From assembly GCF_014596475.1 (NCBI RefSeq), contig NZ_MECJ01000033.1, positions 682,001-746,000 on the forward strand: a DNA stretch of 64,000 nucleotides. Reading direction: 5' to 3'. Source of the DNA: Streptomyces sp. CBMA152. Its GTDB lineage: Bacteria; Actinomycetota; Actinomycetes; Streptomycetales; Streptomycetaceae. Positions 49,467-58,092 of the stretch are shown one piece after another. The position numbers were made by a program, and so were the translations under genes. The notes below the pieces were generated by a model, which did not search any database, was not told the DNA's origin, and saw only the letters and a program-made list of their open reading frames with translations. Positions within the stretch are counted from its first letter, which is position 1. Every line of letters begins with the position of its first letter.

Positions 49467-50363
49467 TCAGCTTCCTGTGCTTCGGTACGACCTGAGTCCC
49501 GCCCGCCACGCCAGTCCCGCCAGCGCGCAGCACCCCACCGCCACGAACGGCGGTGCGAACGCCAGCCAGGTCGGCAGGTCGAGCGGATACGGCCGGTCCA
49601 GTACGTACATCGCGGGCAGCCAGTTGACGAAGGCCAGCGGGACGACGAATGTCACGCCGCGCACCATGTCCTTCGCGAACACCGTCGGCGGGTACTGGAG
49701 CATCGTGACGCCGCCGTACGTAAAGGAGTTCTGCACCTCGGAGGCGTCCTGCGCGACGAACTGGAAGGCCGCGCCCGCCACGAACAGCGATGAGAAGATG
49801 ACCCCGCCGCTCAGCAGCATCAGCGGGATCATCAGCACCCGCAGCGGCGTCCAGTGGATGTCGAGCGTGAGCAGCGCGTAGCCGAGGACCAGGAGTCCCT
49901 GGGTGATACGGCCGAGGCGGCGCAGCGCGAAACGGTCGGCGGCGACCTGCGCGAGCACCGGCACCGGGCGGACGAGCAGGGTGTCGAGCGTGCCGTCGCG
50001 CACCCGGCGGCCGAGCCGGTCCATAGACCCCATCGCCAGGTCGGCGAGACCGAACGCGGCGCCCGACGCCCCATACAGCAGGGCCACTTCGGGCAGCGAG
50101 TAGCCGCCGAGCGCGTCCACGTGCGAGAACATCAGCAGGATGGACACGAAGTCGAGCCCGGTCGCGGCGAAGTTGGCGAAGGTGGTCAGGACGAAGGACG
50201 TCCGGTAGGCGAGCGTGGAGCGGATCCACATGCCCGCGATCAGGCGGTACGCGCGGATGCCGTCGGCGGCGTCGCGGAGGCGGCTGCGGGGCGGGAGCCT
50301 GCGGGGCTCGTCGACACCGCGTACGTCCTGAAGGTCCGGACCCTGAATCGTGCGTTCAGCCAC
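49467..50363 (-). CDS. ABC-2 type permease (DUF990-like)
   Basis: A 298-residue membrane protein with six TM helices and the motif VRDGTLDTLLVRPVPVL at the cytoplasmic loop. Together with the permease at 50356 and the ATPase at 48485 it forms a heteromeric exporter of unknown substrate. GTG start at 50363, overlapping the other permease stop by 8 bases. Confidence 0.8.
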   Translation of the reverse strand: MAERTIQGPDLQDVRGVDEPRRLPPRSRLRDAADGIRAYRLIAGMWIRSTLAYRTSFVLTTFANFAATGLDFVSILLMFSHVDALGGYSLPEVALLYGASGAAFGLADLAMGSMDRLGRRVRDGTLDTLLVRPVPVLAQVAADRFALRRLGRITQGLLVLGYALLTLDIHWTPLRVLMIPLMLLSGGVIFSSLFVAGAAFQFVAQDASEVQNSFTYGGVTMLQYPPTVFAKDMVRGVTFVVPLAFVNWLPAMYVLDRPYPLDLPTWLAFAPPFVAVGCCALAGLAWRAGLRSYRSTGS

Positions 50364-51156
50364 CCTGCACCACCACCCTCCTCGTCGCGGTCGCCTGGAG
50401 CAGGCGTCCGACGCCGAGCAGCGCAGCCGCCCAGCCGAGCTGGAACCCGTACGCCGCCACCAGGCCCCAGCCGGTGTGGCGGCCCAGCAGGATGTCGGCC
50501 GGGATCTGGAGCAGCCCCGACCACGGCAGGGCGCGCGCCACCTCGCCCAGCGCGCCCGGGAAGACGTTGAGCGGCAGCACCAGGCCGGAGAAGAACATTC
50601 CGCCGAGCCAGGAGATCTGCGCGACGCCCGCCCCGTCCATCAGCCAGAACGCGGACAGCGCGACCAGGAAACGGATCGCGAAGCTGATCACGATCCCCAG
50701 GAAGACCGCGCACAGGAACGCGAGCCAGCGCAGCGGGTCGGCCGGGAGCGCGAGGTCGAAGGCGAGCGCCCCGAACGCCATGGGCACCGCGCCCCGCCCG
50801 AGCAGGTGGAACGCCGCCCGCCCCACGTCACCGGCCAGCCACCACAGTTGGAGGTCGGCGGGACGGTAGAGATCGATTGCGATGTCACCCGTACGGATGC
50901 GTTCGATGAGCTCGTCCTCGAAGCCGCCGCCCATCATGGCGACCGTCATGATCAGGGCCTGGCCGAGCCACACATAGGTCAAGGCCTGGGACTGGTCGTA
51001 GCCGCCGAGATGCGGACGGACCTTCCACAGGGCCATATAGGTGTAGGCCACGATGACGCCGAAGACCGTATTGGTGAACACACCGGCCGCCGTCGCGATC
51101 CGGTAGGTCGTGTAGCGACGGAAGCCACCCGCCGCGACGACCGCGTACAACCGCAC
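50356..51156 (-). CDS. ABC-2 type permease (DUF990-like), second subunit
   Basis: A 266-residue protein with six TM helices and a similar cytoplasmic loop (IERIRTGDIAIDLYRPADL). Start chosen at the GTG at 51156 since GAGGAGG is placed well upstream of it; the in-frame GTG at 51171 lies within that ribosome site. First gene of the exporter operon. Confidence 0.8.
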   Translation of the reverse strand: MRLYAVVAAGGFRRYTTYRIATAAGVFTNTVFGVIVAYTYMALWKVRPHLGGYDQSQALTYVWLGQALIMTVAMMGGGFEDELIERIRTGDIAIDLYRPADLQLWWLAGDVGRAAFHLLGRGAVPMAFGALAFDLALPADPLRWLAFLCAVFLGIVISFAIRFLVALSAFWLMDGAGVAQISWLGGMFFSGLVLPLNVFPGALGEVARALPWSGLLQIPADILLGRHTGWGLVAAYGFQLGWAAALLGVGRLLQATATRRVVVQGG

Positions 51157-51298
51157 GTGCCGCCTCCTCACCGAGTCCTAGGTGCCAAAGTGCCCGACCT
51201 TAGTTCCGGCGGGCGCTCCAGCGCGACGGCTTTTCCCCGGCCGGACGTGCAATATGGGCGTACGACGCGATTCCGACATCCGCAGTGGCGAGAGGGAC

Positions 51299-53830
51299 AT
51301 GAGCGACGACGAGCAGCCGGACCGGCCGAGACAGCCCGGCTGGGCCCCTCGGGACCCGGCGTCCGGCGGGCCGGACGCGGCACCCGGCGCCGCCCCGGCA
51401 CCCGGTGTCGGCCCGGCGAACGGTGGCCAGCCCGACAGCAAGAGGAAGCGCACCGGCTGGCGGCGGTTCCTGCCCAGCTGGCGCTGGGTGCTCGGGACCG
51501 TCCTGGTCATCGCCCTGCTGCTCATCGGCGGCTTCATCGCCGGGTACACGCTCGTCCACATCCCGCCCGCCAACGCCACCGCGACCGCCCAGTCCAACGT
51601 CTTCCTGTACGCGGACGGCAGCCAGCTCGCGCGCGACGGCGAGGTCAACCGCGAGAACGTCAAACTCGCGCAGATCCCGCTCACCGTGCAGCACACCGTG
51701 CTCGCCGCCGAGGACCGCGACTTCTACTCCGAACGGGCCGTCGACCCCAAGGCCATGGTCCGCGCGGCCTGGAACACCTTCACCGGCAAGGGCAAGCAGT
51801 CCGGCTCCACCATCACCCAGCAGTACGTGAAGAACTACTACCTGGGGCAGGAGCAGACGATCAGCCGGAAGTGGAAGGAGTTCTTCATCGCCATCAAGCT
51901 CAACCGCGAGGTGAGCAAGGCGGACATCCTGGAGGGCTACCTCAACACCAGCTACTTCGGCCGCAACGCGTACGGCATCCAGGCCGCCGCCCAGGCGTAC
52001 TACGGCAAGGACATCGAGAAGGTCACCACCGCCGAGGGCGCCTACCTGGCCTCGCTGCTCAACGCCCCCAGCGCGTTCGACGTGGTCGCCCACCCCGAGA
52101 ACAAGGGGAAGGCGGTGGCGCGCTGGAACTACGTGCTCGACGGCATGGTCAAGAAGAACTGGCTGAGCCCGGCCGAACGGGCCGCCACCACCTTCCCGGT
52201 GCCGGGCAAGGCGCGGCCCGCGGCCGGGATGGCCGGACAGCGCGGCTATGTGGTCGAGGCCGTCAAGGACTATCTGACCACCAACAAGATCATCGACGAG
52301 AACACCCTGGCCAAGGGCGGCTACCGGATCACCACCACGCTCCAGCGCGCCAAGCAGGACGCGTTCGTCGCCGCCGTCGACGACAAGGTGATGTCCAAGG
52401 TGAGCGCCGACCGCAAGGTCGACCGCAACGTCCGCGTCGGCGGCGCCTCCATCGACCCGGCGAGCGGCAAGGTGCTCGCGATGTACGGGGGCATCGACTA
52501 CACCAAGCAGTACGTCAACAACGCGACCCGGCGCGACTACCAGGTCGGTTCGACCTTCAAGCCGTTCGTCTTCACCTCGGCCGTCGAGAACGCGTCCAAG
52601 ACGCAGGACGGGCGGACCATCACGCCCAACACCATCTACGACGGCACCAACAAGCGCTTCGTACAAGGCTGGTCGGGAACCGCCTTCAACCCCGCCAACG
52701 AGGACGACGTCTCGTACGGGCCGATCACGGTGCGGACCGCCACCGACAAGTCGGTGAACGCGGTGTACGCGCAGATGGCCGTGGACGTCGGCCCCAAGGC
52801 GGTCCGGCAGACCGCGGTCTCCCTCGGCATCCCGTCCAGCACGCCCGACATGCCGAACGGCCCGGCCATCGCGCTCGGCACCGCGACCGCGTCCGTCCTG
52901 GACATGACCGAGGCGTACGCGACGCTCGCCAACCACGGCAAGCACGGCACGTACTCGCTGGTCGAGTCGGTCACCAAGGACGGTGAAAAGGTGGACCTGC
53001 CGTCCAACGACACCAAGCAGGCCGTCAGCCGCGAGTCAGCCGACACCACCACCTCGATCCTGCAGAGCGTCGTCGAGGGCGGCACCGGCACGGCCGCGCA
53101 GGCCGCGAACCGTACGGCGGCGGGCAAGACCGGCACGGCGGAGGAGGACAAGGCGGCCTGGTTCGCCGGGTACACACCCGATCTGGCCACCGTCGTCGCG
53201 GTGATGGGCCAGGACCCCGACACGGCCGTCCAGAAGTCGCTGTACGGGGCGCTGGGCCAGGACCGCATGAACGGCGGCGGGCCGCCCGCGCAGGTGTGGG
53301 CGCAGTACACGGCCGCGGCCCTCAAGGGCACCGAGCCGCAGGACTTCGACCTCCAGCTCCAGGACGGCGCGGCGATGCCGCCGCCGGTCGAGACACAGGC
53401 GCCGAACCCGAACCAGAACACACAGGGCCAGACCCAGGGTCAGGACCAGGGCCAGACGCAGGGCCAGGACCAGGGGCAGACCCAAGGCCAGACGCAGGGC
53501 CAGACCCAAGGACAGACCCAGGGACAGACGCAAGGTCAGACACAGGGCCAGACCCAAGGGCAGACGCAAGGCCAGACGCAGGGGCAGACCCAAGGGCAGA
53601 CGCAGGGCGGGACCACCAACGGGGGCACCACCAACGGCGGCACCACCGACGGCGGCACCACGACCACCGGCCCGACCAACGGCGGCACCACGGACGGCGG
53701 CACCACCACCGGCGGCACGACGGCGGGCACGGGCGGCACCGGCGGGGCGGCACAGGGCACGACGACGGCCGGGACGACGGCCGGTGGCGCGGACCGCCCG
53801 CGCCGCCAGCCGCGTACACGTACGGGGTAA
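51299..53830 (+). CDS. Bifunctional penicillin-binding protein (class A) with a repetitive tail
   Basis: An 843-residue peptidoglycan synthase. Pro-rich cytoplasmic N-terminus, TM helix (about 63-85), GT51 domain with catalytic Glu138 (LAAEDRDFY) and SGSTITQQYVKN, and transpeptidase domain with nucleophile Ser418 (STFKPF), SVN and KTG (610-612). From about 700 to 840 the tail is almost purely repeats, first QTQG/QDQG then GGTTNGGTT. This tail is probably extracellular, disordered and wall-penetrating. ATG at 51299; an alternative ATG at 51254 is less well placed. Confidence 0.9.
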   Translation: MSDDEQPDRPRQPGWAPRDPASGGPDAAPGAAPAPGVGPANGGQPDSKRKRTGWRRFLPSWRWVLGTVLVIALLLIGGFIAGYTLVHIPPANATATAQSNVFLYADGSQLARDGEVNRENVKLAQIPLTVQHTVLAAEDRDFYSERAVDPKAMVRAAWNTFTGKGKQSGSTITQQYVKNYYLGQEQTISRKWKEFFIAIKLNREVSKADILEGYLNTSYFGRNAYGIQAAAQAYYGKDIEKVTTAEGAYLASLLNAPSAFDVVAHPENKGKAVARWNYVLDGMVKKNWLSPAERAATTFPVPGKARPAAGMAGQRGYVVEAVKDYLTTNKIIDENTLAKGGYRITTTLQRAKQDAFVAAVDDKVMSKVSADRKVDRNVRVGGASIDPASGKVLAMYGGIDYTKQYVNNATRRDYQVGSTFKPFVFTSAVENASKTQDGRTITPNTIYDGTNKRFVQGWSGTAFNPANEDDVSYGPITVRTATDKSVNAVYAQMAVDVGPKAVRQTAVSLGIPSSTPDMPNGPAIALGTATASVLDMTEAYATLANHGKHGTYSLVESVTKDGEKVDLPSNDTKQAVSRESADTTTSILQSVVEGGTGTAAQAANRTAAGKTGTAEEDKAAWFAGYTPDLATVVAVMGQDPDTAVQKSLYGALGQDRMNGGGPPAQVWAQYTAAALKGTEPQDFDLQLQDGAAMPPPVETQAPNPNQNTQGQTQGQDQGQTQGQDQGQTQGQTQGQTQGQTQGQTQGQTQGQTQGQTQGQTQGQTQGQTQGGTTNGGTTNGGTTDGGTTTTGPTNGGTTDGGTTTGGTTAGTGGTGGAAQGTTTAGTTAGGADRPRRQPRTRTG
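53420..53608 (+). repeat. 12-bp coding tandem repeat array in the PBP gene
   Basis: Sixteen or so units with consensus CAGACCCAGGGC (Gln-Thr-Gln-Gly), varying at third positions and at CCC/CGC codons. A GGC-ACC-ACC array (Gly-Thr-Thr) follows to about 53760. Such arrays can change length by slippage. Confidence 0.85.
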
Positions 53831-53846
53831 TGGCTTCTATGGCCGG

Positions 53847-54167
53847 CTAGTGGCCGGAGGTCGCCTTGAGCCCGACCACCGCCACGAGCAGCAGACAGAC
53901 GAAGAAGATCCGGGCGGCGGTGGCGGGCTCGCCGAGCACCACCATGCCGAGCACCGCCGCACCGGCCGCGCCGATACCGACCCACACGCCGTAGGCGGTG
54001 CCGATGGGCAGGGTCTTGGCGGCCTGCGAGAGCAGCAGCATCGAGGCGACGATCCCGGCGCCGGTGAGCACGCTCGGCCCGAGCCGGGTGAAACCGTCGG
54101 TGTACTTCATCCCGATCGACCAGCCGACTTCGAGCAGACCGGCGACGAGCAGCAGAACCCAGGCCAT
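53847..54167 (-). CDS. SMR-family efflux protein (EmrE/SugE-like)
   Basis: A 106-residue protein with four TM helices. Conserved Glu13 in LLEVGWS is the proton/substrate site; GTAYGVWVGIGA and AARIFFVCLLL complete the family pattern. SMR pumps dimerise to export cationic drugs or guanidinium. ATG at 54167 after GGAGGTGCCCGTC. The leader was checked for guanidine riboswitches, none recognised. Confidence 0.87.
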   Translation of the reverse strand: MAWVLLLVAGLLEVGWSIGMKYTDGFTRLGPSVLTGAGIVASMLLLSQAAKTLPIGTAYGVWVGIGAAGAAVLGMVVLGEPATAARIFFVCLLLVAVVGLKATSGH

Positions 54168-54294
54168 GACGGGCACCTCCGAGAGACGTTCACGCGCGTA
54201 CGGGCGTGCGCGCGTGGGGTGCGTCGTCTTGTCCTGACCCGGTACGACGCGTCTCGTCGGGGTGCTACTAGGTGCTTCAAAGATAGCAAAGGGC

Positions 54295-54328
54295 AACCAA
54301 AAGGGCTGGTGACACCGGTCACCAGCCC
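54295..54328 (-). terminator. Terminator of the GroES-like gene (minus strand)
   Basis: An 11-bp stem GGGCTGGTGAC/GTCACCAGCCC with a 4-base loop. Read on the minus strand, it is followed by TTTTGGTT, giving an intrinsic terminator for the gene ending at 54341. Confidence 0.8.
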
Positions 54329-54340
54329 CTTCTGAGACGC

Positions 54341-54673
54341 CTACAGATAAAGCCCGGTCGAATCCTCGGAAACCCGCTCCGAGGCGACGGCGTGCAGATC
54401 GCGCTCACGCATCAGTACGTAGGCGATGCCGCGCACCTCGACCTCGGCGCGGTCCTCCGGGTCGTACAGCACCCGGTCGCCGGGCTCCACGGTCCGGACG
54501 TTCTGGCCGACCGCGACCACTTCGGCCCAGGCCAGCCGCTTGCCGACGGCGGCGGTGGCGGGGATCAGGATGCCGCCGCCGGAACGCCGTTCGCCCTCGG
54601 GGGTGTCGGACCGGACCAGCACGCGGTCGTGGAGCATCCGGATGGGCAGCTTGTCGTGGGTGTTCTCGCTCAC
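54341..54673 (-). CDS. GroES-family co-chaperonin-like protein
   Basis: A 110-residue protein with a Cpn10 fold: LHDRVLVRSDTPEGERRSGG, GILIPATAAVGKRLAWAEVV, VEPGDRVLYDPEDRAEVEV. It diverges from the main GroES in loop and C-terminus (EDSTGLYL), so may be a specialised co-chaperonin. GTG start at 54673. Not next to a GroEL gene. Confidence 0.82.
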   Translation of the reverse strand: MSENTHDKLPIRMLHDRVLVRSDTPEGERRSGGGILIPATAAVGKRLAWAEVVAVGQNVRTVEPGDRVLYDPEDRAEVEVRGIAYVLMRERDLHAVASERVSEDSTGLYL

Positions 54674-54752
54674 GGACTCGAACCTACCTGCCCGTGCACC
54701 CGGCGTATGCCGAAGGGCGAACGCGGATGGGGCCGGGAGGGAGCGCGCGGGG

Positions 54753-55142
54753 TCAGCCGCGCTTCTTCTTGGCGGCCTTCGCCGCCCTGGCCGACGACTT
54801 CGACGAGGACATGGCGAGAAGGCCGACGAGACCAACGGCGAGGAGCGCGACCGGAACGACGCGTTCCATGCGGGGTGCGCCGTCCTCGTGCACGAACTGG
54901 GCCTTCACGTCCGAGACGGTCTTGTTCACGGCGACGAAGGCCCGGCCCGCGGTCCGGTCCACGGCCGAGGCGACCTTGGCCTTCGCGTCCCCGACGATCG
55001 TCGCGGGGTGCAGCCGCACACCGATCTCGTCGAGGGTCACCGCGAGCTGATCCCGCCGGCTCCTGATGTCCGCCTCGATCTGCGCAGGGGTCCTGGCTTC
55101 CGACACTGCGCCGCCTCCGTCGCTGTCATGGGTATCCGTCAT
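54753..55142 (-). CDS. DUF3618 family membrane protein
   Basis: A 129-residue protein: DUF3618 helical domain (about 18-60: TPAQIEADIRSRRDQLAVTL, DEIGVRLHPATIVGDAKAK) and a C-terminal TM (about 97-113) with a Lys-rich tail (AAKAAKKKRG). Function unknown; common in actinomycetes beside Bcp. Confidence 0.8.
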   Translation of the reverse strand: MTDTHDSDGGGAVSEARTPAQIEADIRSRRDQLAVTLDEIGVRLHPATIVGDAKAKVASAVDRTAGRAFVAVNKTVSDVKAQFVHEDGAPRMERVVPVALLAVGLVGLLAMSSSKSSARAAKAAKKKRG

Positions 55143-55241
55143 CGACAGTCTGTCAGCTCTGCCGCCGATGCACTGTCACAGGCCCCCATTAGGCTCTGTC
55201 CGAGTACGCCCCACCCTCGGCCCTTCCGGAGGAAGACCCCC

Positions 55242-55709
55242 ATGAGCGAGCGACTCCAGCCCGGCGACACCGCCCCCGCCTTCACCCTGCCCGACGCGGA
55301 CGGCAACGAGGTCTCGCTGGCGGCGCACAAGGGCCGCAAGGTCATCGTGTACTTCTACCCGGCCGCCCTCACGCCCGGCTGCACCAAGCAGGCGTGCGAC
55401 TTCACGGACAACCTGGAGTTCCTGACCGGCCACGGCTACGACGTCATCGGCGTCTCCCCCGACAAGCCGGAGAAGCTGGCGAAGTTCCGCGAGAAGGAGT
55501 CCCTGAAGGTCACCCTCGTCGGCGACCCGTCGAAGGAGGTCCTGGAGGCGTACGGCGCGTACGGCGAGAAGAAGCTGTACGGCAAGACCGTCACCGGCGT
55601 CATCCGCTCCACGGTGATCGTGGACGAGGACGGCAAGGTCGAGCGCGCGCTGTACAACGTGAAGGCGACGGGCCACGTAGCCAAGATCATCAAGGACCTG
55701 GGGCTCTGA
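55242..55709 (+). CDS. bcp: Thioredoxin-dependent thiol peroxidase Bcp
   Basis: A 155-residue peroxiredoxin with the peroxidatic Cys47 (TPGCTKQACDF) and resolving Cys52 in the same helix, as in the alpha-type Bcp/PrxQ. Reduces hydroperoxides using thioredoxin. ATG at 55242 after GGAGGAAG. Confidence 0.92.
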   Translation: MSERLQPGDTAPAFTLPDADGNEVSLAAHKGRKVIVYFYPAALTPGCTKQACDFTDNLEFLTGHGYDVIGVSPDKPEKLAKFREKESLKVTLVGDPSKEVLEAYGAYGEKKLYGKTVTGVIRSTVIVDEDGKVERALYNVKATGHVAKIIKDLGL

Positions 55710-55727
55710 CCGACCCTGGTCGCCCAC

Positions 55728-55768
55728 GGAACGGCCCGTACCGCGCCCTGCCCGGTACGGGCCGTTCC
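55728..55768 (+). terminator. Terminator of bcp
   Basis: A perfect 16-bp stem (55728-55743 with 55753-55768) and a 9-base loop, 19 bases past the stop. Confidence 0.85.
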
Positions 55769-55849
55769 ACATCCCGGGTGTGACTGTCCGGAATTCGGTT
55801 CGTTACTCCGTACGAGGCTGCGAACGCGTGGCCGGGACGGAGGGGAACG

Positions 55850-56473
55850 ATGGGGGTCAGGTACACCCGCGAGCTGTTACAGGAGGCGGCGCGGGAAACG
55901 AAGCACATCGACGACGCGGTGCGGTGGTGTGGAGGTCGGCCGACGCCCGGCAGCAGGCGCTATCTGCGGCAGAAGATGGCCGCGGCCGATATCGACATAG
56001 CCCACCTCGCGACCAATCAGGTCCGCCACACCGAGGAGCACCTGCGTTCGGCGGTCGCGGCGTCGACCAGCTTCAAGGACGTCGTGCGCCATCTGGGGAT
56101 CAGCCAGGTCGGCGGAAACCAGGCCCATATCAGTCGACGCATCGCGGCTCTGGGAATCGACACATCGCACTTCTCCCAGACGCGGAATGGGCGCCCGAAG
56201 GGCTCGCTGGGCGACGCTCTCGTGCTGCGCAGCCGCGAGGACGGCAGGATCCCGGGCGCGCGGTTGCGGCGGGAGCTCCTTCGGATCGGAGTGCCCGAGT
56301 GCTGCGCGGGGTGCGGAATCGGAGCCGAGTGGAACGGCAAGCCACTCAGGCTGGAGGTCGACCACATCAATGGGAACTGGTGGGACAACCGGCCGGAGAA
56401 CCTGCGTCTGCTCTGCCCCAACTGCCATTCGGTGACAGACACTTATCGAGGACGACGGAGAGCTTCGGCATGA
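55850..56473 (+). CDS. HNH-domain protein with two N-terminal repeated modules and a TTA codon
   Basis: A 207-residue protein. Residues about 4-52 and 58-107 are two copies of a 45-50 residue helical module ending in IDIAHL or GIDTSHF, likely DNA-binding. The C-terminal HNH nuclease has CAGCGIGAEW, LEVDHINGNWWDNRPENLRL and CPNCHS, the zinc and catalytic residues all present. The tenth codon is TTA (55877-55879), so translation may require bldA. It overlaps the second HNH gene (ATGA). Confidence 0.78.
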   Translation: MGVRYTRELLQEAARETKHIDDAVRWCGGRPTPGSRRYLRQKMAAADIDIAHLATNQVRHTEEHLRSAVAASTSFKDVVRHLGISQVGGNQAHISRRIAALGIDTSHFSQTRNGRPKGSLGDALVLRSREDGRIPGARLRRELLRIGVPECCAGCGIGAEWNGKPLRLEVDHINGNWWDNRPENLRLLCPNCHSVTDTYRGRRRASA

Positions 56474-57327
56474 GCACCCCCAGGTACACCCGCCGACTCC
56501 TCGCTCGGACTGCTGCCGACTCCGTCAGCATGGTCGACCTCATGCGGCGACTGGATGCTCCACTGGGAGCCGGCCCGCGCCGCTACCTGGAAATGCGGCT
56601 CAAGCACTACGCCATCGACACAGGACATTTTCGCGAGGAGGCCCTGCCCGCACGGGAGCGCCGTTCCTACTCGAAGGACATCCTCGCGGAAGCCGCCGGT
56701 CACTCCCACAGCATCCGGGAAATGATCGAGTACATGGGCTTCTCCCCTCGCGACTGCGCATACGGGCACATTCGGAAGAAGCTCGACCAGTTCGGCATCG
56801 ACACCACGCACTTCACACGCGGGCGGGGACGCGTACCTGGCATCCTCCCGCGAGAACCGCTCGCCTCGATGGTGGCCCACTCCGTCAGCCTGGCCGGAGT
56901 ACTCACCGCGCTGGGGATCGAGAACAACGGTGCCAGCCGCGCGCGAGTGGCGCGCAGCGTGAAAGCACACGGCATCTCAATCGACCACTTCACAGGACAG
57001 GCGCACCGCCGCGGCACTGGTTCTCCACTCCGCAAGTCGGCAGTCGAAGTGCTGCGGCGGCTCGCACCGGGCTCATCGCGGACCAAGACCGCCTTGCTGC
57101 GGCGTGCACTGGACGATCTGGGTATCCCTCACGCCTGCGCCGAGTGCGGCACCGGCGACACATGGCACGGCAAACGCCTGGTCCTGGAGATCGACCACAT
57201 GAACGGCGACCGACTGGACAACCGCCGCGAGAACCTGCGGTACCTGTGCCCGTCCTGCCACAGCCAGACGAGCACCTTCTCGAACCGATCTCGACATACA
57301 GCCCCTGCTCACGGCCCAGTACAGTAG
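56470..57327 (+). CDS. HNH-domain protein with three N-terminal repeated modules
   Basis: A 285-residue paralogue of the preceding gene, translationally coupled to it. Three modules occur at about 5-54 (ending AIDTGHF), 67-116 (GIDTTHF) and 124-172 (GISIDHF). An HNH domain follows (CAECGTGDTW, LEIDHMNGDRLDNRRENLRY, CPSCHS). It ends seven bases before a tRNA gene. The pair may act together on DNA, binding sites of two and three module lengths; this is inference. Confidence 0.78.
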   Translation: MSTPRYTRRLLARTAADSVSMVDLMRRLDAPLGAGPRRYLEMRLKHYAIDTGHFREEALPARERRSYSKDILAEAAGHSHSIREMIEYMGFSPRDCAYGHIRKKLDQFGIDTTHFTRGRGRVPGILPREPLASMVAHSVSLAGVLTALGIENNGASRARVARSVKAHGISIDHFTGQAHRRGTGSPLRKSAVEVLRRLAPGSSRTKTALLRRALDDLGIPHACAECGTGDTWHGKRLVLEIDHMNGDRLDNRRENLRYLCPSCHSQTSTFSNRSRHTAPAHGPVQ

Positions 57328-57334
57328 GCGTGTT

Positions 57335-57409
57335 GGGCCCGTACCCCAGCTGGCTAGAGGGCGCCGGTTTAGGTCCGGTGTGTCGTGGGTTCGAGTCCCA
57401 CCGGGCCCA
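57335..57409 (+). tRNA. tRNA with UAG anticodon (leucine by anticodon), short variable loop
   Basis: A 75-nt cloverleaf: acceptor GGGCCCG/CGGGCCC with A73, D-arm CCCC/GGG, anticodon stem GCCGG/CCGGT with loop TTTAGGT (anticodon TAG reads CUA), 5-base variable loop, T-arm GTGGG-TTCGAGT-CCCAC. Leucine tRNAs normally carry a long variable arm, which is missing here. The 3' end lacks an encoded CCA. Confidence 0.9.
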
Positions 57410-57412
57410 CTG

Positions 57413-57448
57413 ACGAAGGGCGTGACGCATCCGCGTCACGCCCTTCGT
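57413..57448. terminator. Bidirectional terminator between tRNA and rdgB
   Basis: A perfect 16-bp stem (57413-57428 with 57433-57448) around ATCC. It serves the tRNA on the plus strand and rdgB on the minus strand. Confidence 0.88.
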
Positions 57449-57461
57449 GATACCCCGGGCG

Positions 57462-58064
57462 TCAGCCCAGCAGCTCCCGTACCACCGGTACCAGGGCCCG
57501 GAACGCCTTGCCGCGGTGGCTGATCGCGTTCTTCTCCGCTGCCGTCAGCTCCGCGCACGTACGGGTCTCGCCCTTCGGCTGGAGGATCGGATCGTAGCCG
57601 AAGCCGCCGGTGCCCGTGGGCTCGTGGCGGAGGGTGCCCTCCAGGCGGCCCTCGACCACGCGTTCCGTGCCGTCGGGGAGGGCCAGGGCGGCCGCGCAGG
57701 CGAAGTGGGCGGCGCGGTGTTCGTCGGCGATGTCGCCGAGCTGGGCGAGGAGCAGGTTGAGGTTGGCCTTGTCGTCGCCGTGGGCGCCGGCCCAGCGGGC
57801 GGAGAAGATGCCGGGCGCGCCGTTCAGTACGTCCACGCACAGGCCCGAGTCGTCGGCGACGGCCGGGAGTCCGGTGGCCTGGGCGAGCGCGTGGGCCTTC
57901 AGGAGCGCGTTCTCGGCGAAGGTGACGCCGGTTTCCTTGACGTCGGGGATCTCCGGATAGGCGTCGGCGCCGACCAGTTCGTGGGGCAGTCCGGCGTCCG
58001 CGAGGATCGCGCGGAGCTCGGTGATTTTGCCGGCGTTGCGGGTGGCGAGGATCAGGCGGGTCAT
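57462..58064 (-). CDS. rdgB: dITP/XTP pyrophosphatase (RdgB/HAM1)
   Basis: A 200-residue nucleotide-cleaning enzyme. The nucleotide site LATRNAGKITELRAIL is at the N-terminus; SGLCVDVLNGAPG and GTGGFGYDPILQP are the other family motifs. It hydrolyses dITP and XTP to monophosphates, preventing misincorporation. ATG at 58064. Lies near rph as in other actinomycetes. Confidence 0.93.
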   Translation of the reverse strand: MTRLILATRNAGKITELRAILADAGLPHELVGADAYPEIPDVKETGVTFAENALLKAHALAQATGLPAVADDSGLCVDVLNGAPGIFSARWAGAHGDDKANLNLLLAQLGDIADEHRAAHFACAAALALPDGTERVVEGRLEGTLRHEPTGTGGFGYDPILQPKGETRTCAELTAAEKNAISHRGKAFRALVPVVRELLG

Positions 58065-58092
58065 GCCCCCAGTATCGGGGGCGCGCCGTGCG

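Noticed and set aside
54168..54300. Guanidine (ykkC-type) riboswitch before the SMR gene
   Set aside because: Leader lacks the conserved ykkC, mini-ykkC or guanidine-III core sequences; only GC-rich arms were found.
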